From: Erythrobacter sp.
Lineage (GTDB): Bacteria > Pseudomonadota > Alphaproteobacteria > Sphingomonadales > Sphingomonadaceae
DNA length: 64,000 nt
NCBI GenBank assembly: GCA_009993635.1
Contig: JAACTC010000008.1
Location: forward strand, 278,809-342,808
Direction of reading: 5' to 3'
The translations under genes and the position numbers were made by a program. This document shows, one piece after another, positions 16,544 through 24,851 of this stretch. Numbering within the stretch: the first letter of the stretch is position 1; the number at the start of each line of letters is the position of its first letter. Below the pieces are notes generated by a model that was not told where the DNA came from, did no database searches, and worked only from the letters and a program-made list of their open reading frames with translations.

Positions 16544-17668
16544 ATGGCCCGCACGCAGAAAATCGCCCTCGTCTTCGGCACCCGGCCCGAAGCCATCAAG
16601 CTGTTCCCGCTGATCCACCTGCTGAAGGACGATCCCCGGTTCGATCCGGTGGTGATCGTGACCGGCCAGCATCGCGGGATGCTGGACCAAGTGCTCGAGA
16701 TTGCTGGCCTGACGCCGGACCACGATCTGGCAGTCATGCAGCCCGGCCAGACCCTCGACGCGCTGACCGCGCGGCTGCTTACCGGGATCGGCGACACGCT
16801 GGATGCAGAGCAGCCGGACTGGGTGGTGGTGCAGGGCGATACTGCCAGCGCGATGTGCGGCGCGCTCACCGCGTTCTACCGCAAGATCCCGATTGCCCAT
16901 GTCGAGGCAGGGCTGCGCAGCGGCGATATCCATCACCCCTGGCCCGAGGAAGTGAACCGCAAGATCATCGGCACGATGGCTGCGCTGCACTGCGCGCCCA
17001 CGCAGACCGCCGCCGATGCTCTTGCGCGCGAGAATGTCGATCCCGCCACCATCCACGTCACCGGCAACACGGTGGTCGATGCGCTGCACTGGGTGCTGGG
17101 TGCGATCGAGCACAACCCCGCGCTCGCCGCCGATCTTCACGCTGCCGCGGCGCCTTTCGAAGGCAAGCGGATCATTGGCGTGACCACCCACAGGCGGGAG
17201 AATTTCGGCGACGGGATGCGCGCGATTGCCGGGGCGATCCGCAAGATTGCTGAGCGCGAGGATACTGCCGTGCTGTTCCCGGTGCACCTGAACCCCAATG
17301 TGCGCGAAACGATGATGGGCGAGCTTGCCGGGCTGGACAATGTCGCGCTGCTCGAACCGCTCGATTACCCCAATTTCGCCGCGCTGATGCAGGCGAGCAC
17401 GCTCATGCTGACCGATAGCGGCGGCGTGCAGGAGGAGGCGCCCGCGCTGGGCAAGCCGGTGCTGGTGATGCGCGAGACGACCGAGCGACCCGAAGGGGTG
17501 GAGGCAGGCACTGCCAAGCTGGTCGGCACCGATCCCGATGCCATCGTGGCCGAAGTGACCCGGTTGCTGGATGACGGGGATGCCTATGCTGCGATGGCGC
17601 AGGCACATAATCCTTTCGGCGATGGCCATTCGTCGCAGCGCATCGCGGACCTGATGGCGCGCGACTAG
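16544..17668 (+). CDS. wecB: UDP-N-acetylglucosamine 2-epimerase (non-hydrolysing)
   Basis: Converts UDP-GlcNAc to UDP-ManNAc. The 374-residue GT-B-fold enzyme has KIALVFGTRPEAIKLFPL, TGQHRGMLDQVLE, VVVQGDTASAM, HVEAGLRSGDIHHPWPEE, THRRENFGDGM and the C-terminal TDSGGVQEEAPALGKPVLVM. GGCGGAGG stands before the ATG. Its partner wecC lies 1.1 kb downstream, beyond an opposed epimerase gene, so together they would yield UDP-ManNAcA for the surface polysaccharide. The stop codon shares a CTAG palindrome with the stop of the convergent gene. Confidence 0.94.
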   Translation: MARTQKIALVFGTRPEAIKLFPLIHLLKDDPRFDPVVIVTGQHRGMLDQVLEIAGLTPDHDLAVMQPGQTLDALTARLLTGIGDTLDAEQPDWVVVQGDTASAMCGALTAFYRKIPIAHVEAGLRSGDIHHPWPEEVNRKIIGTMAALHCAPTQTAADALARENVDPATIHVTGNTVVDALHWVLGAIEHNPALAADLHAAAAPFEGKRIIGVTTHRRENFGDGMRAIAGAIRKIAEREDTAVLFPVHLNPNVRETMMGELAGLDNVALLEPLDYPNFAALMQASTLMLTDSGGVQEEAPALGKPVLVMRETTERPEGVEAGTAKLVGTDPDAIVAEVTRLLDDGDAYAAMAQAHNPFGDGHSSQRIADLMARD

Positions 17669-18666
17669 TCCAGGCCGTGATAGGCCTTGAACCAGTGGAC
17701 GAACCGCGGAAAACCTTCGTCCGCTGAGGTTTCGGGCGCGAAGCCATGATCGTGTGCGATGGCTTCGATATCGGCAAAAGTGCGCGGAACGTCGCCCTTC
17801 TGCATCGGGTGCATCTCGATCTCGGCCTTGCGACCGCAAGCGCCCTCGATAATCCCGATCACCCGCATCAGCTCTTCGGGTCGGTTGTTGCCGATATTGT
17901 AGATGGCGTGCGGGGCCACGCTGCCGCCCGGCTTCGCTTTGCCATCGTCCGTCGGGGCCGCATCAAGGCAGGCGATCACTCCGCGCACGATATCGTCGAT
18001 GAAGGTGAAATCGCGCTGCATCCGGCCGTGGTTGAACACCGGGATGGGCTCTCCCTTCAGGATCTTCGAGGTGAAAATCCACGGCATCATGTCGGGCCGC
18101 CCCCACGGGCCGTAGACCGTGAAAAACCGCAAGCCCGTCTGCGGCAGGCGATAGAGATGGGCATAGCTTTCGCTCATCAGCTCGTCCGCCTTCTTGGTTG
18201 CGGCGTAGAGCGAGTAGGGGTGATCGACGCGATCATCGACGGAGAACGGCACGCTGTCGTTTCCGCCATAGACCGAGCTGGAGCTGGCATAGACCAGATG
18301 TTCCACACCGCGCTGCCGCCCAAGCTCGAGCACGTTGAGATGCCCGTTGAGGTTGGACTGTGCATAGGCGCGCGGGTTTTCCAGCGAATAGCGAACGCCC
18401 GCCTGCGCCCCCAGATGCACGATGCGCGTAAAGCTGTGGCTCTCCAGCGCACGCTCCAGCGCCGCATGGTCGGCAAAGTCGCATTCGATGAAACGGAACG
18501 CGTCGCCCGCGCTCTTGGCAACGCGCGCCAGCCGGTCGCGCTTGAGCGAGACGGGGTAGTAATCGTTGAGATTGTCGATCCCGGTCACCCGGTCGCCGCG
18601 TGCGCACAGCGCCTCGGCCAAGGCCGCGCCGATGAACCCGGCGGCTCCGGTAACCAATATGTCCAC
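17665..18666 (-). CDS. NAD-dependent epimerase, UDP-glucuronate 4-epimerase type
   Basis: Extended short-chain dehydrogenase of 333 residues. It has the Rossmann motif ILVTGAAGFIGAALAEALC, the early GIDNLNDYYPVSLKRDRLA that marks the UDP-glucuronate 4-epimerase (Cap1J/LspL) group, GAQAGVRYSLENPRAY, and the catalytic S-Y-K set (SSSSVYGG, YAATKKADE). It would make UDP-galacturonate. The GTG start at 18666 is chosen because AAGGGAG lies six bases upstream; ATGs at 18714 and 18699 would add a leader without homology. It is convergent with wecB, overlapping by four bases, and divergent from wecC. Confidence 0.87.
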   Translation of the reverse strand: MDILVTGAAGFIGAALAEALCARGDRVTGIDNLNDYYPVSLKRDRLARVAKSAGDAFRFIECDFADHAALERALESHSFTRIVHLGAQAGVRYSLENPRAYAQSNLNGHLNVLELGRQRGVEHLVYASSSSVYGGNDSVPFSVDDRVDHPYSLYAATKKADELMSESYAHLYRLPQTGLRFFTVYGPWGRPDMMPWIFTSKILKGEPIPVFNHGRMQRDFTFIDDIVRGVIACLDAAPTDDGKAKPGGSVAPHAIYNIGNNRPEELMRVIGIIEGACGRKAEIEMHPMQKGDVPRTFADIEAIAHDHGFAPETSADEGFPRFVHWFKAYHGLD

Positions 18667-18774
18667 GCGAGGCTCCCTTGTTGGCCGCGGCTCTAGCATC
18701 CCGCCCGTTACCATAAATTTTACCCCGACCGTGCAAAAGCGATGGCGACCGGATCAGCGCGACAGGGACGCCGA
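18667..18774. promoter_or_regulatory. Divergent intergenic region (epimerase / wecC)
   Basis: This 108-bp gap separates two divergent nucleotide-sugar genes and must hold at least one promoter. It contains a short AT-rich core (CCATAAATTTTACC near 18710), which contrasts with the surrounding GC. No confident -35/-10 pair can be assigned by eye. Confidence 0.35.
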
Positions 18775-20031
18775 ATGACCAATGACAAATGCACCGTCGC
18801 CGTGGTTGGCTTGGGCTATATCGGCCTGCCGACCGCCGCGATCATCGCGCGCAGCGGCTGCGAGGTCATCGGCGTCGATACCTCGCAGGCGGTGGTCGAC
18901 ACGATCAACCGGGGTGACATCCATATCGAGGAGGTCGATCTCGACGGGCTGGTGCAGGCGGTCGTCTCGCGCGGCACGCTGAAGGCGAGCACGCAGATGC
19001 CGGTGGCGGACGTTTATGTCATCGCCGTGCCGACCCCGTTCAAGCGGGAGAGCCATCACGAACCCGATATCGATTATGTCATGGCGGCGGCGGACTCTAT
19101 CGCCCCCGTTCTGAAGTCAGGCGCGCTGGTCATCGTAGAATCGACCTGCCCGGTGGGGACAACTGATGCGGTGCGCGATCGGCTGGCGCAGGCGCGGCCC
19201 GATCTATCGATGCCCGGCATCGCAGAGGGCACGCCCGACATCGCCATCGCCTATTGCCCTGAGCGTGTGCTGCCGGGCCGCATCCTCGAAGAGCTGGTGC
19301 ATAATGATCGCTCGGTCGGGGGGATCACGCCGCGCTGCGCGAGGAAGGCGCTGGCCTTTTACAAACGCTTCGTGCGCGGCGAATGCGTGACTACGGTCGC
19401 CCGCGCGGCGGAGATGACCAAGCTGGTCGAAAACGCCTTTCGCGACGTCAACATCGCCTTTGCCAACGAATTGTCGATGATCGCGGACCGGCAGGGGCTG
19501 GACGTGTGGGAGGTGATCCGCCTCGCCAACCGGCACCCGCGCGTGAACATTCTGCAGCCCGGCCCGGGCGTGGGCGGACACTGCATTGCGGTCGATCCGT
19601 GGTTCATCGTGCACGGCGCGCCCGAGGAATCGCGCGTCATTCGCACCGCGCGCGAGGTGAACGATGCGAAGATGCACCACGTGCTCGAACAGGCGAACGC
19701 GCTGATCGCCGACAATCCCGACCGGCCGGTTGCGTGCATGGGGCTGGCGTTCAAGGCCAATATCGACGACTTCCGCGAAAGTCCTGCGCGCTTCATCGCC
19801 GCGCGGCTGGCACGCAAGTTCGGCGACCGGATCAACATCGTCGAGCCTTATGCGAAAGAATTGCCGGTCGAATTCGGCGACACCGGCGCAAACCTGGTCG
19901 ATATCGACACGGCATTGGAAAGCTGCGGCATTCTGATCGTGCTGGTCGACCACGACCTGTTCCGGTCCATCCCGGCGGATGAGCGCAAGGACGCGCTGGT
20001 CTACGACACGCGCGGTATCTGGGCCGCCTGA
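18775..20031 (+). CDS. wecC: UDP-N-acetyl-D-mannosamine dehydrogenase
   Basis: Four-electron UDP-sugar dehydrogenase of 418 residues that oxidises UDP-ManNAc to UDP-ManNAcA. It has VAVVGLGYIGLPTAAIIA, the ESTCPVGTT loop, YCPERVLPG, AEMTKLVENAFRDVNIA, the catalytic-cysteine motif GPGVGGHCIAVDPWF and the C-terminal MGLAFKANIDDFRESPA. AGGGACG precedes the ATG at 18775; the open frame extends a further 11 codons upstream. The ManNAcA assignment rests on ECERV/GGHCIAVDPWF-type similarity to WecC and on nearby wecB. Confidence 0.92.
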   Translation: MTNDKCTVAVVGLGYIGLPTAAIIARSGCEVIGVDTSQAVVDTINRGDIHIEEVDLDGLVQAVVSRGTLKASTQMPVADVYVIAVPTPFKRESHHEPDIDYVMAAADSIAPVLKSGALVIVESTCPVGTTDAVRDRLAQARPDLSMPGIAEGTPDIAIAYCPERVLPGRILEELVHNDRSVGGITPRCARKALAFYKRFVRGECVTTVARAAEMTKLVENAFRDVNIAFANELSMIADRQGLDVWEVIRLANRHPRVNILQPGPGVGGHCIAVDPWFIVHGAPEESRVIRTAREVNDAKMHHVLEQANALIADNPDRPVACMGLAFKANIDDFRESPARFIAARLARKFGDRINIVEPYAKELPVEFGDTGANLVDIDTALESCGILIVLVDHDLFRSIPADERKDALVYDTRGIWAA

Positions 20032-20113
20032 GCGCGCGAGCTTTCGCTTCGGCTGGACCCCGGCAGGGCTTGGCGGTAAGGCGGCCGGGTTCCTTTCCTG
20101 ACCGGACAAGCCG

Positions 20114-20551
20114 ATGCTCCCCAGCCGTTTACCGATAATCCTGGCGCTTGGATCGCTGCTGTTCGCCTGTTCGGGCGCCGACGACGCCGACCGTCAGGCT
20201 GCGGTTGCGCGCGAGAGCGAGGCGGTCGATCCGCCGGGCGTCGCGCAGGCGCTGTCGCTGGCGGGCCAGTTCGAAGAAGAGGAAATGACCAATTACGACC
20301 GCGCGATTGCCTGTGCGGCGGCGCTTCGTATATCGGCACGGTCGCTTGCTCCGATGACGTCGGGGGAAACATCGCGCGAAGTGCAGATGATCGGTTCGGC
20401 GGCGAACCTGTTCGCCAAGCGTGCGCAATCGGCCGAGGGCAGCGCCGGCAAGAACGTCTCCGATGACATCGAAGCGCGCATTGCGGAAAAGCAGGGCGAC
20501 CGGACGGGCCAGGCGCAGCTGGCAATTACCTGCGCCAATTCACTCGGCTGA
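20114..20551 (+). CDS. Putative lipoprotein of unknown function
   Basis: The 145-residue product has a type II signal with the lipobox LFAC-S (MLPSRLPIILALGSLLFAC), so it should be an acylated envelope protein. The mature part is helical and Ala/Glu-rich, with two further cysteines (IACAAALR and ITCANSLG). No family is recognised. It ends 40 bases before the convergent polysaccharide block. Confidence 0.62.
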   Translation: MLPSRLPIILALGSLLFACSGADDADRQAAVARESEAVDPPGVAQALSLAGQFEEEEMTNYDRAIACAAALRISARSLAPMTSGETSREVQMIGSAANLFAKRAQSAEGSAGKNVSDDIEARIAEKQGDRTGQAQLAITCANSLG

Positions 20552-20590
20552 CGCGCTCGGTGGGCCAGCAACCAGGCGTTATTGCGCAGC

Positions 20591-21820
20591 CTAGCGGGTG
20601 ATCGTCGGCGATGACAGCATCAGGACGAGATCGCTGGTCCGCGCCTGCGTATCGACCGCGTAGGACACCATCTGGTATGGGCATCCCTGCGGCACGGTGA
20701 ACGCGGCCCGATAGGCTTCGTCCTCGCCCATGTCGCGACGCTCGTCGAGGATGAAGGTGCGTCCATCGGCAGACGCGCAGGTCGCCTGGATCAGCAGCTT
20801 GTCGGCCGGTATCTCGCCTTCGGCGCGCGCCGACCCGCTCAGCGTGTAGGATCCGGGCGGCAGCATGAACAGCTTCTGCAGGACATAGCCCGTGAAGCCC
20901 GATGCAATGCGTGCTTCGAACTCCAGCGTACCATCCCTGGCAACGACGAAAAGTGGATCAATATCCCCGTAGACCGAGGGTTGCCACGTAATAGGCATCA
21001 GCAGCTGATCGGTGTTCGCGTCGGTGAACGCCGCGTCGGTGAGCAGCTCCGGGTCGCCATCGCCTGCCTTGAGGTAAAGGCGCCGCGCCGTGTCGTATTC
21101 CTGCTGCTGCACCAGCAGCGACAGCAGTTCACTGACCTTGCGATCATACAGCGCGCCGTCGGGCAGTCCGTCTGCTTCGATCGCGAGCTGCGCAACCGCG
21201 GTGGAATCGCTCGGGTTCGCGGTGGCATAGCGGAAGAACGCTTCAAGCCACGGGTTCGAAGCGGTCATATAAGGCATGAACCGCTTGCGGATGGCCGGTT
21301 CGCGCATGGCCTTGGCCAGGATTGCGAAAAGCGTGGGCCGCACGCCCTCGCTCGCGCGCATTGCCGAATCGTAATGGCGCAGCGCCTCGGCCACATCGTT
21401 CCGACGCACCGAATCCTCGATCAGGAACAGCTGGGTGCTGAGATCGCGGCGCGACAGACGGTCGGCCATGATCACCTGCCGGCTCACCGTTTCGTCGTCG
21501 GCGTTGGCCATGTTGATCAGGCCATAGAGCCCGAAAGCATCGGCATTCAGCGGGTTCTGGGCGATAGACCGGCTCGCCGCACTGATCGCACGCTCTCCGC
21601 CGTCGCCGGTGTCGACCCCGGCGGTGATATCGGCCTTGGCTGCACGGATCAGGGCCACCGGGTTGCCGGCATCGAAACGCAGCGCGAGCGCAGGGCTGCG
21701 CGACTGGAACGCCATGCTCCCGGCCTGTGTGATCGAAGTCCATGCCAGCAGCAGGGCCAACAGCACGATGGCCTGCCTCGCCCAGTGCGCTTTCCTGGTC
21801 GGCTCGGGTTGCTTGGCCAT
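20591..21820 (-). CDS. Membrane-anchored accessory protein of the polysaccharide export locus
   Basis: Unrecognised protein of 409 residues. One N-terminal membrane segment (AIVLLALLLAWTSITQAGSMAF) is followed by an all-helical region at residues 45-260 with loose TPR-like periodicity (ALRHYDSAMRASEGVRPTLF, LLSLLVQQQEYDTARRLYL), then a beta-rich C-terminal domain at 270-405 with two cysteines (IQATCASADG, PQGCPYQ). It is the last gene of the minus-strand block, and its ATG overlaps the kinase stop by one base (TGATG). A role in assembling or regulating the export complex is inferred from this coupling only. Confidence 0.65.
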   Translation of the reverse strand: MAKQPEPTRKAHWARQAIVLLALLLAWTSITQAGSMAFQSRSPALALRFDAGNPVALIRAAKADITAGVDTGDGGERAISAASRSIAQNPLNADAFGLYGLINMANADDETVSRQVIMADRLSRRDLSTQLFLIEDSVRRNDVAEALRHYDSAMRASEGVRPTLFAILAKAMREPAIRKRFMPYMTASNPWLEAFFRYATANPSDSTAVAQLAIEADGLPDGALYDRKVSELLSLLVQQQEYDTARRLYLKAGDGDPELLTDAAFTDANTDQLLMPITWQPSVYGDIDPLFVVARDGTLEFEARIASGFTGYVLQKLFMLPPGSYTLSGSARAEGEIPADKLLIQATCASADGRTFILDERRDMGEDEAYRAAFTVPQGCPYQMVSYAVDTQARTSDLVLMLSSPTITR

Positions 21821-24042
21821 CAGGCGGGCTTTTCTTCGCGCCCGTAATTGAGGCCGTAGCCATAGCCGTAGCCGTAGCCATAGCCGTACTGCGAGCTTTC
21901 CTTGCCGCTGAACTTGGTCATCACCGCGCCAAGCATCGTGGCATTGCTGTCATACAGGCGCTCCAGCGACATATTGATGCCACGGGTCGGTACGCCGCGC
22001 GCCTCGATCACGTAGACCACACCTTGGATCGCACGGGAAATGAGCGGTGCGTCGGCCAGGCCGAGCAAGGGCGGTGCGTCGACCACCACATGGTCGAACT
22101 GTTCGAGCAGCTTGGCGACCATTTCGCTAGCGCGTTCGGTGCTGAGCAGTTCGGCGGCGCTGGGCGGGCTGCGGCCCGCGCTCATCAGCCAGAGGTTGGG
22201 TATCTCGGTATTCTGGATCAGCGGACCCACATCGTCCTGCCCGGTCAGGAAATCGCTGAAGCCCGATTCGTTCGTCTTGTTGAACAGCCCGTGCATCGAT
22301 GGCGACCGCATGTCGGCGTCGACGATGACGACGCGTTTCCCGGTGCGCGCGATGACCGCAGCCAGGGCGAAGCTCGTCGTGCTCTTGCCTTCGGCGGGGC
22401 GGCTGGAGGTGACCATGAAGGATCTTGGCACGCCGTGGCTGGTCGACATCGCCAGATTCGATCGCACCGTAAGGTAGGCTTCCGACAGGTCCGATTTGGG
22501 ATCCTGGACAATGTCCGTGATCTCCTCGTCGCCCTCGTCGCTGGTCGGGATGGCGCCAAGCAGCGGCAGGCCCGTCAGCGCGGTGACATCGGAAGGATCG
22601 CGGATGCCTTCGTCCAGCTGTTCCAGCGTGAACACGGCAACCCCGGCCAGCGCAAAGCCGGCGAAGAGCGATATCAGCAGATTGAGCGGAAGATTGGGTG
22701 AAGACGGTGTGCCGGGAACCTGCGCCTCGTCGACGATGGAGATATTGCTCGCGGCGACGCTGGCGACGCCGATCTCGCGGTAACGCTGGAGCACGCCTTC
22801 ATACAGCTGGCGGTTGGTATCCACCTCGTTCTGGTAGATATTGTACTGGATGCTGGCCCGGTCCTGGTTGCGCAGCTGGCTGGTCAGCGCGTTGACCCGC
22901 GCACGCAGGTTCTCTTCGCGCTCGACCGCGGCACGATAATCTTCGCGTGCCCCGCTGCGGATGCGGGCTTCTTCGCGTGCGATCGACTGATCGAGCGTTG
23001 CAATCTGTTCCTGCAGCACGCGGGCCTCGGGATATCCGGGCTCGAACCGCACCATCAGCTGCGCATATTGCGCCTGAAGTTCGGATCGCCGGGCGCGCAG
23101 CGAGGACAGCGCCTGATTGTTGACCGTGCTTGCGCTCGATGCGCCACCGGCCTGGGATTCCAGCTCCACACGCTGCGCGATCGCCGCATTCAGGGCTTCG
23201 TTCATGGCGGAAAGGTTGCGCGATGCCAGCGTCGGGCTGGAAACGGTCTTTCCGTCCTGCTCCAGCCTTTCGAGAATGACGATGTCGTTCTCGTTCGCGT
23301 AGGTGACGAGCTGCCGCTCGGAATCCTCCACCTGCTGCAGCAGTTCGGCCAGTCGCCGTTCAAGGAATTCGCGTGCGTCGGCGGTCGATTCATAGCGCCG
23401 GTCGATACTTTCGGCGATGAACTGCTGGGCCCACTCGTTCGCGATCTCGGCAGAAATGCTGGCCGTTCCGCTGGTATACGAAATGTCTACCAGCGCGGAC
23501 CGGGCTACCGGGTTGATCCCGATGTGGCCCAGAAGAAGGCCAACCGCGGTCGCTTCGCGGCTCTGGAGATCCTCACGCGAAGGCGCGCCGCCATTATCGG
23601 CAAGAAACGGCGTATTTTCCGCAGTCAGACCGTGAGCGGCGAAAAAGGCATCGTTGCTCCCCAGGCGCAACTCGCGGGCAACCCGTTCCGCGATGGAGCG
23701 GGTTTTGAGCAATTCGTACTGGGTATCGTAGAATTCCTGGTCGAAGGTGCGGTCGGCCTGATCGACCCCTTCGACATTGGTGATCTGCTGCTGCTGGCGG
23801 CTGATCTCGATCCGCGAACTGGCGGTAAACTGCGGTGTCGTCAGCAAGGTCATTGCCAGCCCGGCCAGCAGCGCGAGCGCGATGATGCCGCCCACAACCC
23901 ATTTCTGGCGATACAGGATTGCCCAATATTCGCGGATCAACGGCGTATTGCTCTGAAACCCTGCCCGCTCGGCGGGGGTTTCGACTGTATCGTCAAGCAA
24001 GGTGCTGCCCTGGTCGGAGGGAGGATTCGCGGCCGTACTCAT
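21820..24042 (-). CDS. Polysaccharide co-polymerase with tyrosine autokinase domain (Wzc/GumC-ExoP type)
   Basis: Inner-membrane protein of 740 residues that sets chain length and drives export. A Wzz domain has its first membrane segment at about residues 50-72 (VVGGIIALALLAGLAMTLL) and a second at about 455-475 (LISLFAGFALAGVAVF). Long periplasmic coiled coils lie between, with the GumC-type NVEGVDQADRTF near the start. The cytoplasmic BY-kinase follows: Walker A SRPAEGKSTTSFA near residue 550, Walker A' VVIVDADMRSP, and Walker B VVVDAPPLL. The tail is a tyrosine cluster made of six Tyr-Gly units, the expected autophosphorylation site. No separate phosphatase gene is seen nearby. Confidence 0.93.
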   Translation of the reverse strand: MSTAANPPSDQGSTLLDDTVETPAERAGFQSNTPLIREYWAILYRQKWVVGGIIALALLAGLAMTLLTTPQFTASSRIEISRQQQQITNVEGVDQADRTFDQEFYDTQYELLKTRSIAERVARELRLGSNDAFFAAHGLTAENTPFLADNGGAPSREDLQSREATAVGLLLGHIGINPVARSALVDISYTSGTASISAEIANEWAQQFIAESIDRRYESTADAREFLERRLAELLQQVEDSERQLVTYANENDIVILERLEQDGKTVSSPTLASRNLSAMNEALNAAIAQRVELESQAGGASSASTVNNQALSSLRARRSELQAQYAQLMVRFEPGYPEARVLQEQIATLDQSIAREEARIRSGAREDYRAAVEREENLRARVNALTSQLRNQDRASIQYNIYQNEVDTNRQLYEGVLQRYREIGVASVAASNISIVDEAQVPGTPSSPNLPLNLLISLFAGFALAGVAVFTLEQLDEGIRDPSDVTALTGLPLLGAIPTSDEGDEEITDIVQDPKSDLSEAYLTVRSNLAMSTSHGVPRSFMVTSSRPAEGKSTTSFALAAVIARTGKRVVIVDADMRSPSMHGLFNKTNESGFSDFLTGQDDVGPLIQNTEIPNLWLMSAGRSPPSAAELLSTERASEMVAKLLEQFDHVVVDAPPLLGLADAPLISRAIQGVVYVIEARGVPTRGINMSLERLYDSNATMLGAVMTKFSGKESSQYGYGYGYGYGYGLNYGREEKPA
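21853..21888. repeat. Hexanucleotide repeat coding the (Tyr-Gly)6 kinase tail
   Basis: Six consecutive 6-base units (gccgta or gccata on the plus strand) form two copies of an 18-base block. They code the Tyr-Gly repeat at the kinase C-terminus. Gain or loss of units would keep the frame but change the number of phospho-acceptor tyrosines. Confidence 0.85.
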
Positions 24043-24069
24043 TGCCGAATATGTTGCCTTGTAAGTGAG

Positions 24070-24789
24070 TTAAAAAGCCTGCTGCAACAGGATGGTGATC
24101 GGCGTTGCGACCAGTGCTGCGGCACCGACCAGCGTATCGAACATGCGGCGCGAACGGCTTTCGCCAACGACCACCGTATCGTTCGGATAGATCGTGGGGT
24201 CGGCGTACATGCCGCGGCTGATCGCCTGGAGGTTGTAAAGTGTTGCCATCCGCTGGCCTTCGACCGTGCGGAACACCACCACATCTTCCGAATTTGCGAA
24301 TTCGGCCAACCCGCGAGCGGTGGCGACGGACTTCAAGAGGGTCGAAGTGCCTTCCAGCGGGTAGACCCCGGGCACGCCGACCTGGCCGTAGACGACGATC
24401 GAACGGGTTGCGGTGCTTTCGATCGTGGTGGTCACATCCGGATCGCGGACGAACTGGCCACGCAGGCGTCGCTCCAGCAGGTCGGAAACCTCTTGCGGCT
24501 CCATCCCGCCGACACTGACCGTGCCAACCAGCGGAAATTCGATCTGCCCCTTGGCATCGACCCGGACCGTCCGGTTGCTCAGTTCGGGAATGCCGAAAAC
24601 ATCGATGTTCAGTTTATCGAACGGCCCAATGCCGAAAGAAACGGTAGAGCCGGTAACGTCCTGCTGCGTGGGCGGGGGAAGATCGCCCGGCATCACCTGC
24701 AAACCGGGCGCACCGCCGATCGGGCCGGGCTTGTCTGCGCAGCCCGCAAGAGCGAGGCCCGTTGCCAGGATGATCAATTTAGTCCGCAT
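24070..24789 (-). CDS. Outer-membrane polysaccharide export lipoprotein (Wza-like)
   Basis: Lipoprotein of 239 residues that forms the outer-membrane exit channel. The signal peptide ends at the lipobox LALAGC. The Poly_export domain begins VSFGIGPFDKLNIDVFGIPE, followed by FPLVGTVSVGGMEPQEV and a SLBB-like region (GQVGVPGVYPLEGTSTLL). A hydrophobic C-terminal segment (FDTLVGAAALVATPITILLQ) is present. It is shorter than E. coli Wza (379), as usual for this family in Sphingomonadales. The open frame continues upstream to 25128, but the ATG at 24789 creates the signal peptide. Confidence 0.9.
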   Translation of the reverse strand: MRTKLIILATGLALAGCADKPGPIGGAPGLQVMPGDLPPPTQQDVTGSTVSFGIGPFDKLNIDVFGIPELSNRTVRVDAKGQIEFPLVGTVSVGGMEPQEVSDLLERRLRGQFVRDPDVTTTIESTATRSIVVYGQVGVPGVYPLEGTSTLLKSVATARGLAEFANSEDVVVFRTVEGQRMATLYNLQAISRGMYADPTIYPNDTVVVGESRSRRMFDTLVGAAALVATPITILLQQAF

Positions 24790-24851
24790 GTCCCGATCCA
24801 GTCCTTGCCTTCCACCTTCTGCACCCCGAACCCCCCGGGAATGCAAATGAC

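Noticed and set aside
16226..17839. Minus-strand open frame of 537 codons opposite wecB
   Set aside because: WecB motifs on the plus strand are unmistakable, and the minus frame is compositionally a shadow.
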